Notes: a model not told the origin generated them from the sequence alone. A stretch of 64,000 nt of DNA from Thiomicrospira cyclica ALM1 (GCF_000214825.1 NC_015581.1:1426001-1490000); one strand, 5' to 3'. Shown: positions 28,374-39,230, counted from the stretch's first letter. Program-made: numbers and translations.

Positions 28374-28391
28374 TGGCACGGTTTCCGCTTC
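28374..28391 (+). promoter_or_regulatory. Sigma-54 promoter of glnA
   Basis: TGGCACGGTTTCCGCTT has the invariant GG (28375-28376) and GC (28387-28388) exactly 10 bp apart, and a TGGCAC -24 box. This predicts RpoN/NtrC control of glnA with a start near 28400. A TATAAT at 28344-28349 could serve a second, sigma-70 promoter. The 313-bp gap before glnA holds these elements, the possible NtrC site and the divergent pstC start. Confidence 0.75.
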
Positions 28392-28436
28392 AAACATTGT
28401 TGAAAACAATTACAACTACCACGAAGGATAAAATCT

Positions 28437-29843
28437 ATGTCACAAGCAATTTTTGACTTAATCAAAGAACAAGAAATCAAATGGGCGGATCTGCGTTTCA
28501 CCGACACCATTGGTAAAGAACAACACGTTACTATTCCAGCGACTGAAGTTGATGATGAATTTTTTGAAGATGGCCACAGTTTTGATGGCTCTTCAATCCG
28601 TGGTTGGAAAGGTATTCAAAATTCAGATATGTTGCTAATGCCACAAACCGATGGATTTTACTCAGACCCATTCACCAATGACCCAACCATCGTTATTCGC
28701 TGCATGATCGTTGAACCTTCAACGCTTGAACCTTATGAAAAAGATCCTCGTGGCATCGCTAAAAAAGCTGAGATGTACTTAAAATCAACTGGTGTAGCTG
28801 ATTCAGCTTTCTTTGGTCCAGAACCAGAGTTCTTTATTTTTGACGATGTTCGCTGGGGTGCAGATATGTCCGGCTCTTTTGTTAAAATCGACAGTAACGA
28901 GTCGTCATGGAACACTGAAAAAGTTTATGAGGGCGGCAACATGGGTCACCGTCCAAAAACAAAAGGCGGCTACTTCCCTGTGCCACCGGTTGATCAACTT
29001 CATGAAATTCGTGCGGATATTTGTGCGATGGCAGAAGCCATTGGCTTAAAAATTGAAGCACATCACCATGAAGTGGCTAACAGTGGTCAGTGTGAGCTTG
29101 CTATCGCAGGTAACACCCTAACCGCGAAAGCTGACGAAGTGCAGATGCTGAAATATGCTGTGCACAATACCTGTCACCAACTAGGTAAAACAGCTACATT
29201 TATGGCTAAACCGATCGTGGGCGATAACGGTTCTGGTATGCACATCAACCAATCATTATCAAAAGGTGGCAAAAACATTTTTGCTGGTGACGTCTACTCT
29301 GGTTTATCTCAAGAAGCACTTTGGTATATCGGTGGTTTAATGAAGCATGCTCGTGCATTGAACGCATTCACTAACCCAGGCACCAATTCTTACAAGCGTT
29401 TGGTTCCAGGTTTTGAGGCACCAATCCTATTGGCTTATTCAGGTTCTAACCGTTCTGCGTCAATCCGCATTCCTTATGCGGCATCTGAACGTGGTCGTCG
29501 TGTAGAATTACGTTTCCCAGATCCAACAGCTAACCCATATCTTGCTTTCGCAGCATCATTGATGGCTGGTCTTGATGGTATTACCAACAAGATCGATCCT
29601 GGCGCTCCTGCTGAGAAAGATTTGTATGATCTACCACCAGAAGAAGAAGCTACATTTAATACGGTCTGCGCCTCTTTAGAAGAAGCTTTAGATGCGTTAA
29701 ATGAAGATCGTGAATTCTTAAAAGCCGGTGGTGTATTCACTGATGAGGCAATTGACTCGTACATTAAACTTAAAATGGAAGATGTTACACGCATGCGTGC
29801 AACAACTCACCCTATTGAATTTGACATGTATTACTCTTCTTAA
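28437..29843 (+). CDS. glnA: Type I glutamine synthetase
   Basis: GlnA condenses ammonia and glutamate in the cytoplasm as a dodecamer. The 468-aa protein is a GSI-beta type: [38 protein letters not shown], the [10 protein letters not shown] loop and RVELRFPDP. The adenylylation tyrosine is in [10 protein letters not shown] (about residue 397), so GlnE control is expected. AAGGAT precedes the ATG. No glnL or glnG gene follows; the gene is closed by a strong terminator. No CAGGCCTG copy occurs in it. Confidence 0.98.
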   Translation: MSQAIFDLIKEQEIKWADLRFTDTIGKEQHVTIPATEVDDEFFEDGHSFDGSSIRGWKGIQNSDMLLMPQTDGFYSDPFTNDPTIVIRCMIVEPSTLEPYEKDPRGIAKKAEMYLKSTGVADSAFFGPEPEFFIFDDVRWGADMSGSFVKIDSNESSWNTEKVYEGGNMGHRPKTKGGYFPVPPVDQLHEIRADICAMAEAIGLKIEAHHHEVANSGQCELAIAGNTLTAKADEVQMLKYAVHNTCHQLGKTATFMAKPIVGDNGSGMHINQSLSKGGKNIFAGDVYSGLSQEALWYIGGLMKHARALNAFTNPGTNSYKRLVPGFEAPILLAYSGSNRSASIRIPYAASERGRRVELRFPDPTANPYLAFAASLMAGLDGITNKIDPGAPAEKDLYDLPPEEEATFNTVCASLEEALDALNEDREFLKAGGVFTDEAIDSYIKLKMEDVTRMRATTHPIEFDMYYSS

Positions 29844-29883
29844 TGGTTTAATCTGGCACAACTCCGTGTCAGCTTTGACCAAT

Positions 29884-29912
29884 AAAAAAACCCAGCTCGT
29901 GCTGGGTTTTTT
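29884..29912. terminator. Bidirectional rho-independent terminator between glnA and lnt
   Basis: AAACCCAGC-TCGT-GCTGGGTTT is flanked by A and T runs on the two sides and serves the convergent genes. Confidence 0.9.
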
Positions 29913-29979
29913 ATTAGTTTTAGTTCATAAACATTTATTCTGCCACCAGGTATTATTTCAACCATCGCACCATTAGATC

Positions 29980-31512
29980 TTATTGCCGATACTTTGTTAC
30001 GAGAATCACAGAAATTAATAACAGTAACGACCACATCATCACAGGCCAATGAGTCCAATAACTAAATGGCGTTCTGCCTTCATAGGGCTGTATCTCACCT
30101 CGTAACACCCCTACTTCATAAGGCGGAATTTGGTATTTAATTTGACCATCAATTCCTACAATGACCGTATAACCAGTATTGGTTGCTCGAGCCACTTCAC
30201 GACCAAGCTCTCTGGCCCTCATTTGGACTTCTTGGCGCAATTGTGCTGGCTCAAAAGTATGACTAAACCAGGCATCATTACTCGCTGTAATTAAAAAACG
30301 CGCTTCAGGCACATCTCGTGCGATCAGCGCACCAAACATCATTTCAAAACAAATCGACACCCCAGCAGGCTGACCCGCTAAACTCATTAAGGGTTGACGA
30401 GCTGACCCAGCACTAAATTGTGAAAACGGCAGATCAAGTTGATTTGATATTAATTCAACGACGCCTGCCATCGGATAATATTCACCAAACAATACCAGTT
30501 TGCGCTTATTGTAAATTTGATCCGGTTGACGGAGATTAATCATCGAGTTGAAATACTCAGTGGCCGTTTTATCGGAACGTGTGATGGCACCAACGACTAT
30601 CTCACGTGATTGCAATTGCGCATCACCAACAAAATGACGCAATAGGCCTGCTGCAGCGTGATCAAAGTAGCCCGGTATCGCAGTTTCTGGCCAAACCACA
30701 ATCTGCGCATCCAAATGCTCGCGGGTTAGGTCCGTATAAAGCTGCATCATATTGGCAAACTCAGCGCGCTCCCACTTCAAATCTTGCGCCACATTGCCTT
30801 GAATCAAAGCCACGGATACCGGTTCATCCACAGGGGTAACCCAATTTACTTTTTGTAAACTACCACCAACTGGCCACAGAAAAATCATCACTAGGGTGGT
30901 GGATAGGAATTTACGATAATGCAACATCCACACCAGCAAACCGGCCGTCATGGCAACTGCAAAACTGACCCCATAAACACCAAGCACTGGTGCATAGCCA
31001 TCCAACCAGGTACCCAGATGAGAAGTACCCATCAGTAGAAAGGGCAACCCCCCAAAGGTATGACTGCGTAACCACTCAATCAGCACCCAAACAGCCGGCA
31101 TTAACCACAACAACGCAGCACCCGGCCAATCCACAGCAGCTAATCGGCTTATGACCAGGCCTGCTAACGCCACGAAACTGGCTAAGAGCAACACAAACAG
31201 AATAACCAAGAAGATAGCGACGACTAAGCCGGCCTCAGAATAGAAGTAAATACTAGAAAATAACCAGCTAACCCCAAGCCCAAACTGCCCGATACCAAAC
31301 CATAAGCCATAACGAAACCCATCGGCTAAGGTTGTGGTTTTAACGCTCCACAACCAAAACAAACCGGCCAGACCCACTAAAACTAATGGTGAAAACTCAA
31401 AGGGCGCAAAGCCAAATACCGTCAAGGCACCTAACAGCAATGCCAACAAAGCCCAATGATTGGGCAGAATGGCACGACCTAACCAGACTAACCGCGATTT
31501 AAAGTTGCTCAT
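29980..31512 (-). CDS. lnt: Apolipoprotein N-acyltransferase
   Basis: Lnt adds the third acyl chain to the N-terminal Cys of lipoproteins in the inner membrane. The 510-aa protein has about six N-terminal membrane segments, a periplasmic nitrilase-like domain (about 215-470) with the triad Glu in VVWPETAIPGYF, Lys in YNKRKLVLFGEYYP and Cys in GVSICFEMMFG, and a last membrane helix. It overlaps the 3' end of corC by 14 bp. It is the end gene of the miaB-phoH-ybeY-corC-lnt block. CAGGCCTG at 31156 encodes LAGLV. Confidence 0.96.
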   Translation of the reverse strand: MSNFKSRLVWLGRAILPNHWALLALLLGALTVFGFAPFEFSPLVLVGLAGLFWLWSVKTTTLADGFRYGLWFGIGQFGLGVSWLFSSIYFYSEAGLVVAIFLVILFVLLLASFVALAGLVISRLAAVDWPGAALLWLMPAVWVLIEWLRSHTFGGLPFLLMGTSHLGTWLDGYAPVLGVYGVSFAVAMTAGLLVWMLHYRKFLSTTLVMIFLWPVGGSLQKVNWVTPVDEPVSVALIQGNVAQDLKWERAEFANMMQLYTDLTREHLDAQIVVWPETAIPGYFDHAAAGLLRHFVGDAQLQSREIVVGAITRSDKTATEYFNSMINLRQPDQIYNKRKLVLFGEYYPMAGVVELISNQLDLPFSQFSAGSARQPLMSLAGQPAGVSICFEMMFGALIARDVPEARFLITASNDAWFSHTFEPAQLRQEVQMRARELGREVARATNTGYTVIVGIDGQIKYQIPPYEVGVLRGEIQPYEGRTPFSYWTHWPVMMWSLLLLISVILVTKYRQ

Positions 31513-32377
31513 CCGTATCGCGTTGCTGGGTCGTTGCAGGCTTAATTGGTTTAACTAAGAACAGATGAACGCGCCGACTGTCCGCTTTTAAAACCCTAAA
31601 GTTAAAGCCCTGCAGCACCACTTCCTCATCTTTTTGTGGCACATGGCCTAAATGAGTTGCAATTAACCCGCCAAGTGTTTCAATGTTCGCATCGCGGTCA
31701 AGTGACACGTTAAAAGACTCTTCAAACATTTCTAATGGCGTAATGGCTTGTACTTTAAAACTGCTACCATTGTGTGCTTTGATGAGGTCTTCTTCGTCCT
31801 CATCATGCTCGTCCTCGATTTCACCGACAATTTGTTCTAGCACGTCTTCAATGGTAACCACACCCGCCAAACCGGCATACTCATCCACTACTAACGCCAT
31901 GTGATTGTGACTTGACTTAAACTCCCGCAGCAACACATTTACCCGCTTGCTCTCTGGAATAAACACAGGTTTACGATAGATTGACCGCAAATCTTCAATC
32001 GAGTTTAACTCCCCTTGCACCATGAGCTTTAACACGTCTTTGGCCAAGAGAATGCCCAAAACTTGATCTTTGGTTTCTGAGATAACGGGATAGCGAGAAT
32101 GGGCAGAACGGGCAATTTCTTGCAAGATTGCGTCTAGCGATTCAGATTCATCAATCACATCGACCTGAGGGCGTGGCACCATAATATCGCGAACACGCAT
32201 TTCACTCACATCGAGTACGCCTTCAATCATATAAAAGGCGTCGTGATCAATTAATCCTTGTTGTTGGGCTTCTTTAAGCAGGATAACAAGGTCGTCTAAA
32301 TTTTCCGGTTCGTTCGAAAAAACACGGGCAATGCGATCTATCCAAGACGACCCGTTACTACTGTCACTGTCACTCAT
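31499..32377 (-). CDS. corC: CBS-domain protein CorC/YbeX
   Basis: CorC has two CBS domains (about 65-180: MVPRPQVDVIDESESLDAIL, GILLAKDVLKLM, VVDEYAGLAGVVTIEDVLEQIVGEIEDEHDEDEE) and a C-terminal CorC/HlyC transporter-associated domain (about 200-280). The family is linked to magnesium/cobalt efflux and to ribosome-related functions of its neighbours ybeY and phoH. The 292-aa length is normal. It lies between ybeY and lnt, the conserved order. Confidence 0.95.
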   Translation of the reverse strand: MSDSDSSNGSSWIDRIARVFSNEPENLDDLVILLKEAQQQGLIDHDAFYMIEGVLDVSEMRVRDIMVPRPQVDVIDESESLDAILQEIARSAHSRYPVISETKDQVLGILLAKDVLKLMVQGELNSIEDLRSIYRKPVFIPESKRVNVLLREFKSSHNHMALVVDEYAGLAGVVTIEDVLEQIVGEIEDEHDEDEEDLIKAHNGSSFKVQAITPLEMFEESFNVSLDRDANIETLGGLIATHLGHVPQKDEEVVLQGFNFRVLKADSRRVHLFLVKPIKPATTQQRDTDEQL

Positions 32378-32467
32378 GGTGAGGGTTTAACTCCACTGAT
32401 ATAAAAAAATTTAATGTAACAAAAAAATGATGAATTCTGTATGACTTTTACAACATTCTTATCAAGA

Positions 32468-32983
32468 TTATAGGAACGCTTCAGCATAAGGGTCATCTAG
32501 TCCCAGTTTAAGCATGATTTTTGACTCCAAAGCTTCCATTAAGGCCGCTTCATCATTTTCAATATGATCAAAGCCATGTAAGTGCAAGTAACCATGGATT
32601 AATAAGTGCGCCCAATGCGCTTCGGGTGTAATGTCCATGGACTCTGCCTCGGCTAACATCACCGGCACGCAAAACACCAAGTCTCCTAAATGCGGCGTAC
32701 CTAATTCGACTCGCAATTCAGCCGGTATATCAACCGATCCCCAGTCATCGGCGGGAAAGGACAGTATATTAGTCGGTTTAGCTATGCCTCGATACGTATG
32801 ATTCAACTCCTGGCTCTCAACGGCATCAACAAAGCGCAGGCTAATAGCATAGTTTTGTGCCGCAAACTCGGTCGCATCATAATCAATCAATTGCGCTTGC
32901 GCCGCCATCAACCAGTGCAAACAATCGGCCTCACTAGGCAAGTGTCCGTCGGCATAAACAATCTGTAAATCCAGTTCAAACAT
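32468..32983 (-). CDS. ybeY: Endoribonuclease YbeY (rRNA maturation factor)
   Basis: YbeY is a zinc-dependent endoribonuclease in 16S rRNA 3' processing and 70S quality control. The zinc motif HGYLHLHGFDH (H-x3-H-x5-H pattern) is at about residues 130-140, preceded by TNILSFPADDW and LGDLVFCVPVM. The 171-aa length is slightly above the usual 155. A 90-bp gap separates it from corC. Confidence 0.95.
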   Translation of the reverse strand: MFELDLQIVYADGHLPSEADCLHWLMAAQAQLIDYDATEFAAQNYAISLRFVDAVESQELNHTYRGIAKPTNILSFPADDWGSVDIPAELRVELGTPHLGDLVFCVPVMLAEAESMDITPEAHWAHLLIHGYLHLHGFDHIENDEAALMEALESKIMLKLGLDDPYAEAFL

Positions 32984-33004
32984 GACTTACCCTTTTCTTG
33001 GCAA

Positions 33005-33994
33005 TTATTGACGACTTAACGGGGTATTTTTCTCATAAGCCTGCACAATTCGCTGCACTAACTTATGGCGCACCACATCTTTAACCTGAAAAAAGGTAAA
33101 GCCAACTTCATCAACCTCTGCTAAAACCTCAATCGCATCGCGCAATCCGGATTTCTGATGTTTGGGCAAATCGCACTGGGTAATGTCACCAGTGATCGCA
33201 ACCCGCGAGTTAAAACCCATCCGCGTTAACAGCATTTTCATTTGCTCGATGGTGGTATTTTGCGCTTCATCCAAAATAATAAAGGCTTCGTTCAATGTTC
33301 GCCCACGCATAAAAGCGAGCGGGGCAATTTCAATGACATTTTTTTCAATCAAACGCTCAACCGCTTCAAAACCGAGCATATCAAACAAAGCATCGTATAA
33401 AGGTCGTAAATAAGGGTCGACTTTTTGGGTTAGATCGCCCGGTAAAAACCCGAGCTTCTCTCCCGCCTCAACAGCAGGCCTGGTTAACACAATACGCCTT
33501 ACTTGATCTGACTCTAGCGCTGCTACCGCGCAGGCAACGGCCAAATAGGTTTTTCCCGTCCCTGCGGGGCCTATGCCAAAGTTTACTTCGTTATATTGCA
33601 TCGCGCGAACATACTGCGCCTGATTAGGGTTGCGGGTTTTGATTTGTTTGCGCTTAACCCGAATAATTTCAAACCCTTGCGTCGCGTCTGAACTGGCACT
33701 CGACAAACGCTGCTGAATATCGCTGGAATTGAGTAATAAATGCAAGTCTTCCGGCAGAAGGGTTTTATGAGCCGCCTCGGCATACCAGGCTCTCACCGCT
33801 CGTTCAGCCAACATTAGTCGACTCGGATGACCGGTAATTTTAAATTTAAAGCCTAAGTGGTTAATTTCCACGCCGAGCTTTATTTCTAAATCACTGAGGT
33901 GTTGATCATGCCAACCGCAAAAATTTTGCAACTGTTCATTTGACTCAGGCGTCAAATCAAAGCCTATCGAATCTAATTGACTGGAACTACTCAT
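33005..33994 (-). CDS. ybeZ: PhoH-like ATPase YbeZ
   Basis: This cytosolic P-loop NTPase of the PhoH family cooperates with YbeY in RNA metabolism. The 329-aa protein has a KH-like N-terminal part (about 20-110), Walker A GPAGTGKTYLAV (about 142-153), Walker B AFIILDEAQNTT, and the ITGDITQCDLP sensor. Its stop is 21 bp before the ybeY start and its ATG is 6 bp after the miaB stop. CAGGCCTG at 33475 is in the third frame (TRPAVEAG). Confidence 0.95.
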   Translation of the reverse strand: MSSSSQLDSIGFDLTPESNEQLQNFCGWHDQHLSDLEIKLGVEINHLGFKFKITGHPSRLMLAERAVRAWYAEAAHKTLLPEDLHLLLNSSDIQQRLSSASSDATQGFEIIRVKRKQIKTRNPNQAQYVRAMQYNEVNFGIGPAGTGKTYLAVACAVAALESDQVRRIVLTRPAVEAGEKLGFLPGDLTQKVDPYLRPLYDALFDMLGFEAVERLIEKNVIEIAPLAFMRGRTLNEAFIILDEAQNTTIEQMKMLLTRMGFNSRVAITGDITQCDLPKHQKSGLRDAIEVLAEVDEVGFTFFQVKDVVRHKLVQRIVQAYEKNTPLSRQ

Positions 33995-34000
33995 AAAAGA

Positions 34001-35440
34001 CTATAACGCATAGTAGGGTACGACATCACGCGGCAGGGCCGTCTCAGGTTCATTAACAACCTCGCCCCGCAATGAGTTAGAAAAGACTTCGTGAATTTCA
34101 ACCTCAACAAACTGACCAATCATATCGATACGGCCCGGGAAATTAACCACACGATTATTTTCAGTGCGCCCCGCCAGCTCATGCGTAGAACGACGCGATA
34201 AGCGTTCAACCAGAACGCGTTGCTTGGTGCCAATCATTGCGTTGCTTATCGCTTGTGTTTGTTCATTCAATAAGGCTTGCAGCGCATACAATCGCTGTTT
34301 CTTTTCATCCATCGACACATCATCTGGCAAACTCGACGCCGGTGTTCCTGGACGCGGACTATAGATAAAACTAAAGGAACGGTCGTATTTCAACTCCTCA
34401 ACCAATTTCATGGTTGCCTGAAAATCCGCATCTGTCTCCCCTGGAAAACCGATAATAAAATCGCCTGACAAACTCAAATGTGGACGATGCGCACGCACCT
34501 TCCGAATAATTGACTTGTATTCCAAAGCCAAATGATTGCGCTTCATTAGCGCTAAAATGCGGTCAGAACCCGATTGAATCGGTAGATGTAAATGTGACAC
34601 TAGCTCAGGTATTTCATCAAAAGCATTAATAATGTTACTGGTCATTTCATTCGGATGCGAGGTGGTATAGCGAATACGGTCAATACCTGGAATTAAGCGA
34701 ATCGCATGCATTAAAATCGCTAAATCAGCAATTTCTCCATCTGTCATCACACCCCGATAAGCATTAACGTTTTGGCCGAGTAAGTTAATTTCGCGCACAC
34801 CTTGCTCGGCCAAAGTGCGAACTTCCGCTAACACATCACTAAACGGGCGACTCACTTCTTCGCCACGCGTATAAGGCACCACGCAGAAAGTGCAGTATTT
34901 AGAGCACCCTTCCATAATCGACACAAACGCTGACACACCCGTCGACGCTGGCTTTGGCAAATGATCAAACTTTTCAATTTCTGGGAATGAAATATCAATC
35001 ACGGCCTTCGCTTTGCCATCACGCGCACGCGCACCTAGCGCATCATTAATCATATTCGGCAAACGATGCAGCGTTTGAGGACCAAAAATCACATCGACAT
35101 AAGGCGCACGCTGACGAATAACCTTACCCTCTTGCGAGGCCACACAACCACCGACGCCTATGACGCGGTTCGGTTTTGCAGCTTTCCACTTTTTCCACTT
35201 TCCTAATTCATCAAACACTTTTTCCTGCGCCTTTTCGCGCACCGAGCAGGTATTCATTAGCACAACATCGGCTTCTTCTGGCGTTTCTACCAAACGTAAA
35301 CCATGAGTATTCTCAAGCAAATTAGCCATCTTTTCCGAATCATACTCGTTCATTTGACAGCCATAGGTTTTAATCAACAACCCACCACCGACAATCGAAC
35401 CGGTTGATGACGCATTCTGCTTTGTTAATAAATCACTCAT
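34001..35440 (-). CDS. miaB: tRNA-2-methylthio-N6-dimethylallyladenosine synthase MiaB
   Basis: MiaB methylthiolates i6A37 of tRNAs reading UNN codons. The UPF0004 cysteines are in [27 protein letters not shown] and GGCVASQEG; the radical SAM motif is [15 protein letters not shown] (about 180-194); a TRAM domain closes the protein (about 400-465). The 479-aa length is typical. It heads the miaB-ybeZ-ybeY-corC-lnt series. The partner miaA is not in the window. Confidence 0.97.
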   Translation of the reverse strand: MSDLLTKQNASSTGSIVGGGLLIKTYGCQMNEYDSEKMANLLENTHGLRLVETPEEADVVLMNTCSVREKAQEKVFDELGKWKKWKAAKPNRVIGVGGCVASQEGKVIRQRAPYVDVIFGPQTLHRLPNMINDALGARARDGKAKAVIDISFPEIEKFDHLPKPASTGVSAFVSIMEGCSKYCTFCVVPYTRGEEVSRPFSDVLAEVRTLAEQGVREINLLGQNVNAYRGVMTDGEIADLAILMHAIRLIPGIDRIRYTTSHPNEMTSNIINAFDEIPELVSHLHLPIQSGSDRILALMKRNHLALEYKSIIRKVRAHRPHLSLSGDFIIGFPGETDADFQATMKLVEELKYDRSFSFIYSPRPGTPASSLPDDVSMDEKKQRLYALQALLNEQTQAISNAMIGTKQRVLVERLSRRSTHELAGRTENNRVVNFPGRIDMIGQFVEVEIHEVFSNSLRGEVVNEPETALPRDVVPYYAL

Positions 35441-35531
35441 GTCGCTTTACCTTATAAATCAGATGGTTAACTGAAACCAGCCAAGAAAAATAGCCGCATA
35501 GCTTATCACAAAACAATCCGTTTGCGTGGAC

Positions 35532-37943
35532 TTAAACTTTACTCGCCTCTGCCGCTAAAATTTTCGGCAGACTTGTCAGTACCGAGTCAGGATTTAAGCT
35601 CATTGAGCTTACGCCTAAACCCACTAAAAACTCAGCCATTTCTGGATAGTCAGAGGGGGCTTGGCCACAAATACCAATCGGCTTACCAAGCGCTTGCGCC
35701 TGCTCAATCGCCATTTGTAACATTTTTTTCACCCCAGGATCACGCTCATCATAAGAGCCGGCGACCTTGGCAGAATCACGATCAACTCCCAACACCAATT
35801 GGGTTAGGTCGTTACTACCAATGGAAAAGCCATCAAAATAAGCGGCAAACTCATCCATCATCAATACATTATTGGGGATTTCACACATCATATAAATTTT
35901 TAAACCCTGATCGCCGGATTTAATCCCCAAGTCAGCTAACAACTGCACCACCGCTTTGGCTTCATTAACCCGACGGCAAAAAGGCACCATCACATTAACA
36001 TTGGTAAGACCCATCTGCTCACGAACTCGCTCAATCGCTTGGCATTCTAGCGTGAAACTGGGCGCAAAACCGGCATCGATATAACGCGCCGCACCCCGAT
36101 AACCGAGCATGGGGTTTTCTTCTTGCGGCTCATACAATGTGCCACCAAGTAGGTTGGCATACTCATTTGATTTGAAATCAGAGAAACGCACTAATACCGG
36201 CTTAGGATAAAAAGCGGCTGCCAGCGTGGCAACCCCCTCTGCTAATGACTGCACATAATACTCAGCGGGTGATGTATAACCTTGAATGCGCTCGTTAATA
36301 GCGGCTTTTAAAGAAGCATCGGTAAGCTGATCAAAATCCAACAAGGCTTGTGGATGCACGCCAATACCATTAATAATAAATTCCATCCGTGCAAGACCAA
36401 CACCCGCAACCGGCAAATGGGCATAGGCAAAAGCCAACTCAGGATTGCCCAAATTCAACATAATCGGTGTCGCCGGTACAGGTAATTCACTTAAATCAGT
36501 TTCCGTTACCTCAATATCCAGCAGGCCCGGATAGATTTTGCCCTGCTCACCTTCAGCACAGCTCACCGTAACGTCCAATCCGCTGCTAAGATGCTCAGTC
36601 GCATTCTCACATCCCACCACAGCGGGGATACCCAATTCACGGGCAATAATCGCGGCATGACAGGTACGACCACCTCGATTAGTCACGATCGCGCCGGCCA
36701 TCTTCATAATCGGCTCCCAATCCGGGTTGGTGGTATCACTGACCAGAATTTCACCCGCTTTGAAGGAGGACAATTCAGAAAGGTCCTTAATGACGCGTAC
36801 GCGACCCTGACCAATTTTACTGCCAACCGCACGTCCCGTTACCAAGGGCATTTCATCGCTTGGATTCGCTAAACGATAATCACGCTGGATAGCTTTATTT
36901 TTTTGCGAAACAACCGTTTCAGGGCGGGCTTGCACAATAAACAATTCGCCAGTTAAGCCATCCTTAGCCCACTCAATATCCATAGGTTTTTGATAGCCGG
37001 CTTGCGTTGAATAGTGATCTTCAATAATCATCGCATAACGAGCTAGGGTTATAACGTCGGTATCGCTGACACAAAACCTATTGCTCTCAGCACGCGACGT
37101 CGGTACATTGCGCACGGGCGACTTGGCCGCGGCCGACGCATAAATCATCTTAATTTTTTTGGTGCCTTTATGACGCTTAAGCACCTGCTCAAACCCTTGT
37201 GCTAAGGTCGGTTTATGCACATAAAATTCATCGGGATCGACCGCCCCCTGTACCACATTTTCACCCAGCCCCCAAGCGGCGGTAATAAACACCACTTGAT
37301 CAAAGCCAGTTTCAGTATCCAAGGTAAAAATAACCCCTGATGAAGCTAGATCACTGCGCACCATCCGTTGCACACCAATCGATAATGCTACTTGCTCATG
37401 CGCAAATCCCCTATCAATTCGATAATGGATGGCACGATCCGTATATAAACTGGCAAAGCAGCGTTTACACGCCTCTAATAAATCCGCTTCGCCCTGGATA
37501 TTTAAATAGGTATCTTGCTGGCCGGCAAAACTAGCATTCGGTAAGTCTTCCGCCGTTGCCGAACTTCGCACTGCTAAACTAAGCTGGTCACCAAGCCCTG
37601 ACTCAGCTTGTAAGCGTGCATAAGCTTGATGTAATTGACTAATCATTTCGTCTGGCCATTGCGCGTCATAAATCCAGCCACGTACCCGTTTAGCACGGGT
37701 CGCTAAATCATCTTTGTCATCGGGGTTAAGCGCCAGCATTTCAGCGGCAATCTTAGCGGTTAATTGATTCGCATCTAATAACTCTCGATAGGCTTCAGCG
37801 GTAACTGCAAACCCTTCAGGGACAGGCACATTTTTACTCGCCAATGCTTGTACCATCTCACCTAACGAGGCATTTTTACCGCCAACCAGCGCTAAATCAT
37901 CCAGCGTTAACTCACTAAAAAACCGAATAAAATTAACCGCCAT
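35532..37943 (-). CDS. ppsA: Phosphoenolpyruvate synthase
   Basis: PpsA makes PEP from pyruvate and ATP, giving AMP and phosphate, and supports gluconeogenic carbon flow. The 803-aa protein has the ATP-grasp-like N-terminal domain (VGGKNASLGEMV; AVRSSATAEDLPNASFAGQQDTYLN), the swivelling His domain (GGRTCHAAIIARELGIPAVVGC) and the TIM-barrel PEP domain ending in FSIGSNDLTQLVLGVDRDS and GICGQAPSD. The start codon is followed by the conserved VNFIRFFSEL. The regulator ppsR is not adjacent. Confidence 0.97.
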   Translation of the reverse strand: MAVNFIRFFSELTLDDLALVGGKNASLGEMVQALASKNVPVPEGFAVTAEAYRELLDANQLTAKIAAEMLALNPDDKDDLATRAKRVRGWIYDAQWPDEMISQLHQAYARLQAESGLGDQLSLAVRSSATAEDLPNASFAGQQDTYLNIQGEADLLEACKRCFASLYTDRAIHYRIDRGFAHEQVALSIGVQRMVRSDLASSGVIFTLDTETGFDQVVFITAAWGLGENVVQGAVDPDEFYVHKPTLAQGFEQVLKRHKGTKKIKMIYASAAAKSPVRNVPTSRAESNRFCVSDTDVITLARYAMIIEDHYSTQAGYQKPMDIEWAKDGLTGELFIVQARPETVVSQKNKAIQRDYRLANPSDEMPLVTGRAVGSKIGQGRVRVIKDLSELSSFKAGEILVSDTTNPDWEPIMKMAGAIVTNRGGRTCHAAIIARELGIPAVVGCENATEHLSSGLDVTVSCAEGEQGKIYPGLLDIEVTETDLSELPVPATPIMLNLGNPELAFAYAHLPVAGVGLARMEFIINGIGVHPQALLDFDQLTDASLKAAINERIQGYTSPAEYYVQSLAEGVATLAAAFYPKPVLVRFSDFKSNEYANLLGGTLYEPQEENPMLGYRGAARYIDAGFAPSFTLECQAIERVREQMGLTNVNVMVPFCRRVNEAKAVVQLLADLGIKSGDQGLKIYMMCEIPNNVLMMDEFAAYFDGFSIGSNDLTQLVLGVDRDSAKVAGSYDERDPGVKKMLQMAIEQAQALGKPIGICGQAPSDYPEMAEFLVGLGVSSMSLNPDSVLTSLPKILAAEASKV

Positions 37944-37963
37944 ATCTATCCCTTTAGAGTTTT

Positions 37964-39184
37964 TTAGTTAACCAGCTCATCACTATACTCGCCACGACGA
38001 CTACCAATCCTCTGGAAAGCCTGTAAATCAAACAACGGCAAAGTCGCTAACAGATTATCAAAAATTCCCGATTGAATACGCTCATAATTCGCCCAGTTTT
38101 TATCAGCACTGAAACAATAGATTTCAATGGGCAAACCCACCTCGCTCGGTTGCATTTGACGCACCATCACCATCAGGTTTTGATTTATTAATGGGTGTTT
38201 ACGTAATTGCCATTCGACATAGGCTCTAAAAAGTGCGGTATTGGTTAAATCCGGCTGATCTAAATTAACCAACTGTTGATCAGTAAAAAACGTCGCCAAC
38301 ATCGGATGCCCTTTAATTTTATTGAGTTCCATTTCATCAACAAATCGAATGGAATGAATATCAACTAAAATCGCTCGTTTAATTCGACGCCCACCGGACT
38401 CCTGCATCGCCCGCCAATTTTTAAACGAATCCGAGATTAAAGCATAGGTCGGTACTGTGGTAACGGTATTATCCCAATTACGCACTTTAACCGTAGTCAG
38501 CGCCAACTCAATGACACTACCGTCGGCGCCATACTTGGGCATTTCAATCCAATCGCCTCTTGCCACCATCCGATTAACCGCAATTTGGATACTGGCAACA
38601 AAGCCCAACAAGGCATCACGAAATACCAATAAAAGTACGGCTGTTAGCGCCCCTAAACCACTCAGCAAATAGGCTGGCGACGCCCCCATTAATAAGCTCA
38701 CGGTCATAATTGCAAGCACAATAAAAATGACCAGCTTCGTTAACTGTGAAATGACTTTGAATGGGATATTTGAATCCGCTTGTCGAGACGTGAGTATCGC
38801 TTGCACAACATCAGCAAGCGCAGCCAGCGTCATGGCTACAAAGACATACAAATAAAGCCAAGTTAAGGTATGAACGAGATTTTCCCACCAGGGCCAACTT
38901 CCAAAAAAGAACGGCACAAGCTCCACTAATAAAATGGCAGGAATCAAATGCGCTATGTGACTAGCTAAAGCCGGACGATGCTGAACCGTTGCATCTAACG
39001 TATCTCCCTCAAACCAATCAATTAAGCGATTAACCCAGGGGCGAACCAACAGTCTAGAAAGGTAAAAACTCACGCCAATAAATAACAAAACCGCGGCAAT
39101 ACTGGTCATTGCTACTACCACGCTAAGCAAGGTAGGATATAAAATCCATTGACTTAATAATCCACTCAACCAATCAACTAACAT
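37964..39184 (-). CDS. MscS-family mechanosensitive channel (YbdG-like)
   Basis: This 406-aa membrane protein has about five N-terminal membrane segments, then the pore-lining helix and beta domain: LLSGLGALTAVLLLVFRDALLGFVASIQIAVNRMVARGDWIEMPKYGADGSVIELALTTVKVRNWDNTVTTVPTYALIS. The extended W-I-E-M-P and the longer C-terminal part match the YbdG subgroup. It probably releases solutes at hypo-osmotic shock. It lies 20 bp upstream of ppsA and may share its transcript. Confidence 0.88.
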   Translation of the reverse strand: MLVDWLSGLLSQWILYPTLLSVVVAMTSIAAVLLFIGVSFYLSRLLVRPWVNRLIDWFEGDTLDATVQHRPALASHIAHLIPAILLVELVPFFFGSWPWWENLVHTLTWLYLYVFVAMTLAALADVVQAILTSRQADSNIPFKVISQLTKLVIFIVLAIMTVSLLMGASPAYLLSGLGALTAVLLLVFRDALLGFVASIQIAVNRMVARGDWIEMPKYGADGSVIELALTTVKVRNWDNTVTTVPTYALISDSFKNWRAMQESGGRRIKRAILVDIHSIRFVDEMELNKIKGHPMLATFFTDQQLVNLDQPDLTNTALFRAYVEWQLRKHPLINQNLMVMVRQMQPSEVGLPIEIYCFSADKNWANYERIQSGIFDNLLATLPLFDLQAFQRIGSRRGEYSDELVN

Positions 39185-39230
39185 AGTGCCTCATCGTATA
39201 AAAATTGTTCAGCAAGCCTATCAAGAATCG

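Noticed and set aside
35522-35923. A 133-codon plus-strand frame at the ppsA 3' end
   Set aside because: It is antisense to the conserved PEP-binding domain of ppsA, and its composition follows the ppsA codons.
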